A stretch of 64,000 bases of DNA from contig NZ_CP073638.1 in the NCBI RefSeq assembly GCF_029962485.1, positions 1,550,001 to 1,614,000 of the forward strand, read 5' to 3'. The position numbers and the translations under genes are program-made. This document shows positions 58,515-64,000 of the stretch, in pieces. The notes beneath the pieces were generated by a model. It did not search any database and was not told where the DNA came from. It saw only the letters and a list, made by a program, of their open reading frames with translations. Numbering within the stretch: the stretch's first letter is position 1; each line of letters opens with the position of its first letter. Origin of the DNA: Burkholderia cepacia (GTDB lineage: Bacteria > Pseudomonadota > Gammaproteobacteria > Burkholderiales > Burkholderiaceae).

Positions 58515-59642
58515 ATGAAAAAAGCAGTCGTCGGTACCCTCTCCCTCGCCTTCTTCGGCGCCGCGGCGCATGCGCAAAGCAGCGTCACGCTTTACGGGAT
58601 GCTGGATGCCGGTATCGCCTATACGAACAACCAGTCAGGCAAAAGCACATGGCAGCAAGGCAGCGGCCTGCTGTCGAATACCGTCTTCGGCCTGAGCGGC
58701 AACGAGGATCTCGGCGGCGGCCTGCACGCGCTGTTCCGCCTCGAGAACGGCTTCAACCTGAACAACGGCACGCAGTCCTACAAGAACACGATATTCGGCC
58801 GCCGCGCGTACGTCGGCCTGCAGAGCGACCGGTACGGCGCGCTGACACTCGGCCGCCAGTACGATGCCGTGGTCGACTACCTCGGCCCGCTCGCGATGGC
58901 GAACAACGGCGACGGCAACAACCTCGCGTCGCATCCGTTCGACAACGACAACATCGACGATTCGTTCTACATCGACAACGCGGTGAAATACACGAGCCCG
59001 ACGCTCGCCGGCTGGCAGTTCGGCGGCCTGTACGGGTTCAGCAACGCGGCGGGCGGCTTCGCGAACAACCGCGCGTACAGCGCGGGCGTGTCGTACGCGA
59101 ACGGGCCGGTCAGCCTCGGCGCCGCGTACCTGCAGCTCAATCGCGGCGGGCTGACGGCCGGCGGTGCGCTGTCGCCGAACGACGGCGCGAACTTCCCGGC
59201 GGTGCGCCAGCGTGTCATGGGCGCCGGCGGCAGCTACGCGTTCGACCGGCTGACGGTCGGCGCGCTGTGGACGCATTCGATGTTCGACGAAACGGCTGCG
59301 TCGTCGCTGCCCGGCGCGCTGAATGCGCTGCGCTTCGACAACTACGAGGTCAACGCGCGCTATGCGCTGACGCCGGCCGTCTCGCTCGCGGGCGCCTATA
59401 CGTTCACCGACGGCCGCTACGACGACGCAACCGGCAGCCACCGGCCGAAATGGCACCAGGTGACGCTGATGGCCGATTACGCGCTGAGCAAGCGCACCGA
59501 CGTGTATGCGGAAACCGTGTACCAGCACCAGTTCGGCGTGCCGTCCGGCGCGACGCTCGGGTTCGCGAACGTGACGGGGCTCGCGGCTTCGTCGACGAAT
59601 ACGCAGGTCGTCGCGACGGTCGGCATCCGGCATCGGTTCTGA
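58515..59642 (+). CDS. Gram-negative trimeric porin (OmpC/Omp38 type)
   Basis: This 375-residue outer-membrane porin has a signal peptide MKKAVVGTLSLAFFGAAAHA (cleavage after residue 20). The mature start QSSVTLYGMLDAGIAYTNN is characteristic of beta-proteobacterial 16-stranded porins. FRLENGFNLNNG lies in the early barrel, and the protein ends in a C-terminal Phe (VGIRHRF) for Bam-dependent insertion. It allows diffusion of small hydrophilic solutes. Confidence 0.92.
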   Translation: MKKAVVGTLSLAFFGAAAHAQSSVTLYGMLDAGIAYTNNQSGKSTWQQGSGLLSNTVFGLSGNEDLGGGLHALFRLENGFNLNNGTQSYKNTIFGRRAYVGLQSDRYGALTLGRQYDAVVDYLGPLAMANNGDGNNLASHPFDNDNIDDSFYIDNAVKYTSPTLAGWQFGGLYGFSNAAGGFANNRAYSAGVSYANGPVSLGAAYLQLNRGGLTAGGALSPNDGANFPAVRQRVMGAGGSYAFDRLTVGALWTHSMFDETAASSLPGALNALRFDNYEVNARYALTPAVSLAGAYTFTDGRYDDATGSHRPKWHQVTLMADYALSKRTDVYAETVYQHQFGVPSGATLGFANVTGLAASSTNTQVVATVGIRHRF

Positions 59643-59823
59643 CCGCGCGCCGGCGGTCGTTGGCCGGCCGCTCTGTGCAATCCCGCATGGACGCGCGCCG
59701 GCCGAACAGGGATCATTCGGGGAATCCGGGCCCGCTCGCCCGCGAAACCGGTACACTCGGCGCCGGGCGCGCGCCGGATCGGCATTCGGCAGCGGGCGCC
59801 GCCGACTCTGGAATCGCGATCCC

Positions 59824-60519
59824 ATGACCACACCGATCTATCAGGAAATCAAGGACTTCATCCTCGCACGCATTCATGCCGGCGAGTGGGCGGAAGGCGA
59901 CCAGGTGCCCTCGGAAAACGAACTCGCGCGCGAATTCAACGTCGCACGGATGACCGTAAACCGCGCGCTGCGCGAACTGACGGCCGAACAGGTGCTCACG
60001 CGCACGCGCGGTTCGGGCACGTATGTCGCCTCGCCGAAGTACGAATCGACACTCGTCGCGATCCGCAGCATCTCGGACGAAGTCGCCGCGCGCGGCCACG
60101 GATATCGCGCGCAGGTGCTGCAGGTCGGCGCGGCCGTCGCCGATGCGAAGCTCGCCGACGAACTGCAGCTCGATACGGGCAGCCCGATCTTCCATTCGCG
60201 CGTGCTGCATTTCGAGAACGACACGCCCGTGCAGCTCGAGGAGCGCTGGGTCAATCCGGCGTGCGCGCCGGAATATGCGTTGCAGGACTTCACGACGACC
60301 ACGCCGAACCTGTACCTGACGCGCGTCGCGCCGCTACAGCGCGTCGAATACCGGATCGAGGCCGCCATGCCCGACGCCGAAACGCGCCGCCACCTGACGA
60401 TGGACGACCGCGAGCCGTGCCTGTTGCTGCATCGGCGCACGTGGTCGCAGGGGATGGTCGCGTCGGTCGCCAATCTGTGGCACCCGGGCAGCCGTTACCG
60501 GTTCACCGGGCATTTCTGA
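59824..60519 (+). CDS. hutC: GntR/UTRA-family regulator, HutC type
   Basis: This 231-residue regulator has an N-terminal GntR winged helix (PIYQEIKDFILARIHAGEW, QVPSENELAREFNVARMTVN) and a C-terminal UTRA effector domain (VQLEERWVNPACAPEYALQD, VASVANLWHPGSRYRFTGHF). These blocks are typical of HutC, the repressor of histidine utilisation that responds to urocanate. No hut catabolic genes are in the window. A HutC-type palindrome lies in front of the hisJQMP importer 9.5 kb away, so histidine uptake is a likely target. Confidence 0.85.
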   Translation: MTTPIYQEIKDFILARIHAGEWAEGDQVPSENELAREFNVARMTVNRALRELTAEQVLTRTRGSGTYVASPKYESTLVAIRSISDEVAARGHGYRAQVLQVGAAVADAKLADELQLDTGSPIFHSRVLHFENDTPVQLEERWVNPACAPEYALQDFTTTTPNLYLTRVAPLQRVEYRIEAAMPDAETRRHLTMDDREPCLLLHRRTWSQGMVASVANLWHPGSRYRFTGHF

Positions 60520-60555
60520 TCCCGCGGCGCGGGTTCACCGCGCTGCGGCGCGCCC

Positions 60556-61776
60556 CTATCGCTCGATCGCAGTGACGGCGAGCGTCAAACCGTCCTCTTG
60601 CGCGATGCGCGTACCGAGTTCCGTGGCACGCGCCTTCGTTTCGCCGCGATCGGCGAACGCGATGGCCCGCGCCAGCGCCGCCGCATCCACGCGCCGCCCC
60701 GCCACTGGCGCATCGGCCACACCGAGTCGCTGCAACCGGTTCGCCCAGAAAAACTGATCGCCCGCGAACGGCACGACGACCGACGGAATCCCGGCCCGCG
60801 CAGCCGAATGCGTGGTGCCCGACCCGCCGTGATGAATCGCCATCGATACACGCGGGAACAGCCAGTCGTGCGGCGTGTCGCCGATCACGCGGACGTGAGC
60901 CGGCAGCATCGACGCGTCGATACCGCTCCAGCCCGGATAGAACAATGCGCGCCGGCCGGCAAGCGCATGGGTCAGCGCGTCGACCAAGGCAGCCCGGTCG
61001 AAGCCGGCCATGCTGCCGAATCCGATGTACACGGGCCGATCGCCCGATTCGAGAAACGCCGCAAGATCCGGGGGCGGCGCCCATCCACGCGCATCGATCC
61101 GCCATTGGCCGCATGCCTGCACATTCGATGGCCAGTCGGTCGGGCCGGACAGCAGCGCCGGCGACACTCCGTACAGCATCGGATGATCGCTCCACACGTG
61201 CTTGCGCGGCGGCAACCCGCACACATCGGCCCGCGCCGCGTTCGTCGACTTCCTGAACGCCTGCCACAACAGCGCATTCACGAACCGATGGCTTGCGCGA
61301 TTCAGCCAGCGCGGCAACTTCCCCGGCGGCAGGAACGGCGACGCGAATTCGGCAGTCGGCGTGATCGGGATCATGCCGGCGCCGATCGCCGGCACACCGC
61401 GATACTCGGCGACCGACAGCCCGACGAACGACGCAAGCCCCGACACGAGGATCGCGTCGCAACCGTCCGACGCGTCCGCGACTTCGCGCATCCACGCGGC
61501 CGTGTTCGCATTCGCGATTGCCGCGAGCGCCTTCGACGTGTCGTTGAAACCGCCGCGCCCGCGCACCGCATCGGCCAGCGCACCATCCGGCGCGATCGCG
61601 CGGCTGATATCGCCGGACAACGGCGCCGACGGCACGCCGAGCATGGCGGCCGACCCGAGCGTCGCCGCGTCGGCCAGCAGCCGGACGTCATGGCCAGCAT
61701 CGATCAGCGCACGGCCGAGCGCCGCGAGCGGGCGCGTGTCGCCTTCGGTGCCGTAGGTGGCGATGACGAGCTTCAT
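60556..61776 (-). CDS. UGT-like glycosyltransferase (GT1, macrolide/rhamnosyl type)
   Basis: This 406-residue GT-B glycosyltransferase has the N-terminal acceptor half MKLVIATYGTEGDTRPLAAL and the C-terminal nucleotide-sugar half PVYIGFGSMAGFDRAALVDA. The donor signature is MAIHHGGSGTTHSAARAGIP and QFFWANRL. Relatives decorate small lipophilic molecules such as macrolides, sterols or rhamnolipid precursors. GAGGAG lies 7 bp before the ATG. It is divergent from a TetR gene that probably represses it. Confidence 0.88.
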   Translation of the reverse strand: MKLVIATYGTEGDTRPLAALGRALIDAGHDVRLLADAATLGSAAMLGVPSAPLSGDISRAIAPDGALADAVRGRGGFNDTSKALAAIANANTAAWMREVADASDGCDAILVSGLASFVGLSVAEYRGVPAIGAGMIPITPTAEFASPFLPPGKLPRWLNRASHRFVNALLWQAFRKSTNAARADVCGLPPRKHVWSDHPMLYGVSPALLSGPTDWPSNVQACGQWRIDARGWAPPPDLAAFLESGDRPVYIGFGSMAGFDRAALVDALTHALAGRRALFYPGWSGIDASMLPAHVRVIGDTPHDWLFPRVSMAIHHGGSGTTHSAARAGIPSVVVPFAGDQFFWANRLQRLGVADAPVAGRRVDAAALARAIAFADRGETKARATELGTRIAQEDGLTLAVTAIER

Positions 61777-61820
61777 GCGTAACTCCTCTTGCCCGATGGA
61801 AACGGGTGGATTCATAAAAA

Positions 61821-61850
61821 TGCACGTCGTATACTAATGCAACTTGTGCA
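61821..61850. promoter_or_regulatory. Candidate TetR operator, glycosyltransferase/tetR gap
   Basis: TGCAC and GTGCA arms frame a 30-bp A/T-rich element with a central GTATAC. It lies in the 94-bp divergent gap. Confidence 0.3.
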
Positions 61851-61870
61851 CTTTCAGTCAATCCCCCGCC

Positions 61871-62491
61871 ATGCCGATTCCGACCGACGATCCGGGCCGC
61901 CGCGCACGCAAGCGCATCCAGATGCTCACGCATCTCGCCACTACCGGCGCGCGCCTGTTCGATGCGCACGGCTACGATGCCGTCACGATGGAGCAGATTG
62001 CGGCCGAGGCCGACGTCGCGAAACGCACGCTGTACAACCACTTTCCGACGAAGGAAGCCGTGCTCGCGCACTGGCTCGAAGGTGAACTCGCGCGCGATCT
62101 CGCGCATCTGCAGCGCGACGTCGCACGGCGCAAGACCTTCGCATCGCGCATCGGCTGCGTGCTCGACGCGTCGGCCGCGTGGTGCGAAGCGCATCCCGCA
62201 TACCTGCTCGCGTACCTGCGGCACCGACTCCTGAGCATCGGCGCGGTCGAACCGGATATTGGGGGAGAGAACGGCAGCGATATCGCGCTGGTGTGGCGGC
62301 AACTGATCGTCGCCGGGCAGCAGGCCGGCGAACTGAACGGCACGTTGCAGGCCGATCAGCTCGCCACCTGGTTCCACCACCTGTATCTGGCGGCGATGCT
62401 GCGCTGGCTGACCGTGCCGGGGTTGTCGCTGAAACGGGAGTTTCAGTCGATTGCGAAGCTGTTTATCGAAGGCGCGGAAGCGAAAAACTGA
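61871..62491 (+). CDS. TetR-family regulator
   Basis: This 206-residue TetR-type repressor has the helix-turn-helix VTMEQIAAEADVAKRTLYNH at about residues 38-57 and an all-helical ligand domain (about 80-200). It is divergent from the glycosyltransferase with 94 bp between starts, the usual arrangement for local repression. Confidence 0.87.
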   Translation: MPIPTDDPGRRARKRIQMLTHLATTGARLFDAHGYDAVTMEQIAAEADVAKRTLYNHFPTKEAVLAHWLEGELARDLAHLQRDVARRKTFASRIGCVLDASAAWCEAHPAYLLAYLRHRLLSIGAVEPDIGGENGSDIALVWRQLIVAGQQAGELNGTLQADQLATWFHHLYLAAMLRWLTVPGLSLKREFQSIAKLFIEGAEAKN

Positions 62492-62613
62492 GCAACGCCC
62501 GCCTTCGCATCGCGCATTCACACGCGCTTGCGCTTACAAGCGCCCAAGTACGACCGCGAGCAACGAGCGCCCGAAACGGGCGACCGCTGCACCGCATGCG
62601 ACCCATGCGCGCC

Positions 62614-63228
62614 TCATTTTTTCCGCGACGCGTTCGCCGCCGGCGCACCGCGTTGCGCGACGGCGTCACCGCCCGATGGCCATTGCGTCTCGTCGAGCAG
62701 CCGGTCGAACAGCCTGGCGCGCTCATCGGCCGACAGCGGGCACAGCCCGAACATCGCCGATAGCGCGAGCCCCCACGCGGCCTTCCATCGCAGCAGCGCG
62801 AGATCGGGATCGCCGGATTCGGCCGCCATGCGCTTCACGTTCGCGGCATCGGTCTCGCGCACCGTCTGCAGCGGCGCGGGATCCTCGACGAGCGCCGCCA
62901 TGATCGCGAGCGCCGCCGACGGCTGCTGGTTGATCACTTCGCGCATCGTCGCGATCTGCGCGGACAGTGTCGGCTGCGCTTCGCGCGGATCGCGCGCGGC
63001 CAGATAGTCGCGCTGGAAGCGTTGGTAGGTGTCCTGCTGATGTTCCATCAGCGCGTTCAGCACATCGCCTTTCGTGCGGAACTGATGCATCAGCCCGCCC
63101 TTGCTGATCCCGCTTTCGCGCGAAATCGCATCGAACGTGAGCTTGCCCGGACCGTCGCGCTCGAGGATCGCGAGCGCCGCCTGGATCGCGGCAGTGCGCG
63201 TTCGCTCGGAACGCGTCGGGTTATCCAT
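62614..63228 (-). CDS. TetR-family regulator
   Basis: This 204-residue TetR-type repressor opens with TRSERTRTAAIQAALAILER. The helix-turn-helix is LTFDAISRESGISKGGLMHQ and the C-terminal domain is TetR_C-like (about 80-190). The start at 63228 has GGGGACAGT upstream; the frame continues upstream without family similarity. An AAACCG-N6-CGGTTT palindrome lies 88 bp before its start, and a near copy precedes the DUF3313 lipoprotein gene. Confidence 0.86.
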   Translation of the reverse strand: MDNPTRSERTRTAAIQAALAILERDGPGKLTFDAISRESGISKGGLMHQFRTKGDVLNALMEHQQDTYQRFQRDYLAARDPREAQPTLSAQIATMREVINQQPSAALAIMAALVEDPAPLQTVRETDAANVKRMAAESGDPDLALLRWKAAWGLALSAMFGLCPLSADERARLFDRLLDETQWPSGGDAVAQRGAPAANASRKK

Positions 63229-63315
63229 GTACTGTCCCCGGAATGGAGTGATGCCATGCGACCGCGCCGGACCGATGCGATCGTATGAAGGAAGTGCGCG
63301 GAGTCTATCACAAAC

Positions 63316-63333
63316 AAACCGCCTGGTCGGTTT
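63316..63333. promoter_or_regulatory. Palindromic operator, copy 1 (tetR side)
   Basis: AAACCGCCTGGTCGGTTT has 6-bp perfect arms and lies 88 bp upstream of the tetR start. Confidence 0.6.
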
Positions 63334-63512
63334 ACATCCGGAAACGGCGGTGCTACGATCGGCTCCCGCATCGGCCCCGGCCGGATGACGGGCACGTCGC
63401 GCAACGCATGGTGCGACGCAAGGACCGCCTGTGGCCTGGCTTTCCGGCCGATAACCGCTGCAGGATGGCCCATCCGTCACCGATCGTCATGCGGCTATTG
63501 CGCCTTAAAAAC

Positions 63513-63530
63513 AAACCGTCTGGTTGGTTT
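63513..63530 (+). promoter_or_regulatory. Palindromic operator, copy 2 (lipoprotein side)
   Basis: AAACCGTCTGGTTGGTTT differs from copy 1 in two bases and lies 86 bp before the DUF3313 lipoprotein gene. The shared form is AAACCGYCTGGTYGGTTT. Confidence 0.6.
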
Positions 63531-63616
63531 TTTTACGAACCCAAGCGGCGGTGCCGCTTTGTTGCCCCACCCTTCGCACCGGCTCCACCGGCGCGAATCC
63601 CGACCCGGAGCGTCAG

Positions 63617-64000
63617 ATGAACCGAACGATCAAGCCCAGCCACCTGCTCAACGCCGCGCTTTGCGCCGCACTTACCGCACTTACCGCGCTTGCCGCACTC
63701 GCCGGATGCGCTGGCGTCCAGCCCGCCCGCTACAGCAGCATCGAATCGTCGCCATATCTGCGCAGCGATCCGCAAGACAAGTCGGGCCGCGTGCCCTACC
63801 GCTACGCGCTACCGGCGGACTGGCACGCGTACCGGAAGCTGATCCTCGACCCGATCGCCGTCTATCGCGGCACCGATCATCAGTTCGGCGACCTGACCGA
63901 CCAGGACAAGTCGACGCTCGCCGCGTACATGGGCGACACGTTCGCGAAGAAGCTCGGCAAGCGTTTCGAGCTGACGAGCACGCCGGGCCCCGACACGCTG
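63617..64000 (+). CDS. DUF3313-type outer-membrane lipoprotein (C-terminus outside window)
   Basis: The visible 128 residues start with a lipoprotein signal peptide. A hydrophobic stretch with repeated ALTALTALAALAGCAG ends in lipobox LAGC with Cys near residue 31. VPYRYALPADWHAYRKLILD and the later GDLTDQDKSTLAAYMGDTF follow, typical of DUF3313 lipoproteins of unknown function. CCGGAG lies 6 bp upstream of the ATG. It is probably controlled by the TetR at 62614 through the shared palindrome. Confidence 0.8.
   Translation, partial: MNRTIKPSHLLNAALCAALTALTALAALAGCAGVQPARYSSIESSPYLRSDPQDKSGRVPYRYALPADWHAYRKLILDPIAVYRGTDHQFGDLTDQDKSTLAAYMGDTFAKKLGKRFELTSTPGPDTL

Overview
The window is high-GC proteobacterial DNA with dense coding on both strands. 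It looks like Burkholderia, most likely the B. cepacia complex and perhaps a secondary chromosome. The reasons are an anthranilate dioxygenase cluster in the andAcAdAbAa/andR layout known from B. cepacia DBO1, a catRBAC cluster, a beta-proteobacterial porin, many LysR, MarR and TetR regulators, and GC-biased codon use almost everywhere. I saw no rRNA, tRNA, IS element, integrase or CRISPR array.

Left part (1-13.1 kb): a truncated DUF445 membrane protein, then the anthranilate dioxygenase operon (andAc-andAd-andAb-andAa, minus strand) divergent from its AraC-type activator andR. The ferredoxin reductase andAa carries an apparent frameshift in its FAD-binding N-terminus. Next come catR and catB-catA-catC. 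Together these convert anthranilate to catechol and on to beta-ketoadipate enol-lactone. An orphan DUF4118/PAS histidine kinase and a divergent quinone-oxidoreductase/LysR pair follow.

13-31 kb: a small unknown gene behind a LexA-like SOS box; 2,4-dienoyl-CoA reductase (fadH) divergent from an AraC regulator; an aconitase X pair; then MarR, LysR, MarR and an EmrA-EmrB-outer membrane factor efflux operon linked by a repeated TGCAYATRCA motif. After these are a glutathione S-transferase, a few small genes, a cold-shock gene with a promoter and long leader, and a LysR/MHS-transporter/amidohydrolase group.

31.2-37.1 kb: an island that is visibly more A/T-rich than its flanks. Transcribed leftwards, it holds two overlapping small genes, a GHKL ATPase fused to a PD-(D/E)xK nuclease, a reverse transcriptase, and a nitrilase-fold protein. 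RT plus nitrilase is the composition of DRT1/UG1-type defence reverse transcriptases. Here the two parts lie in different frames, with breaks at a T7 and a T3 run. This is the best candidate for an unusual antiphage system.

37-43 kb: a chemoreceptor, a four-helix membrane protein, PomB-like and PomA-like stator proteins, and a cyclic-nucleotide-binding protein fused to a FliG-C-like rotor domain. It looks like a sensory or motor module outside a flagellar cluster.

43-64 kb: GST, intracellular PHB depolymerase, small secreted proteins, a cupin, and a histidine/basic amino acid ABC importer (order J-Q-M-P) with a HutC-like operator. The Kdp potassium system follows in the unusual order F-A-C-B, then a short KdpD without its N-terminal sensor domains and KdpE. 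Last are a small unknown gene, a porin, a HutC-type regulator, a glycosyltransferase with a divergent TetR, and a second TetR with two copies of a palindrome, one of them in front of a DUF3313 lipoprotein cut by the window end.
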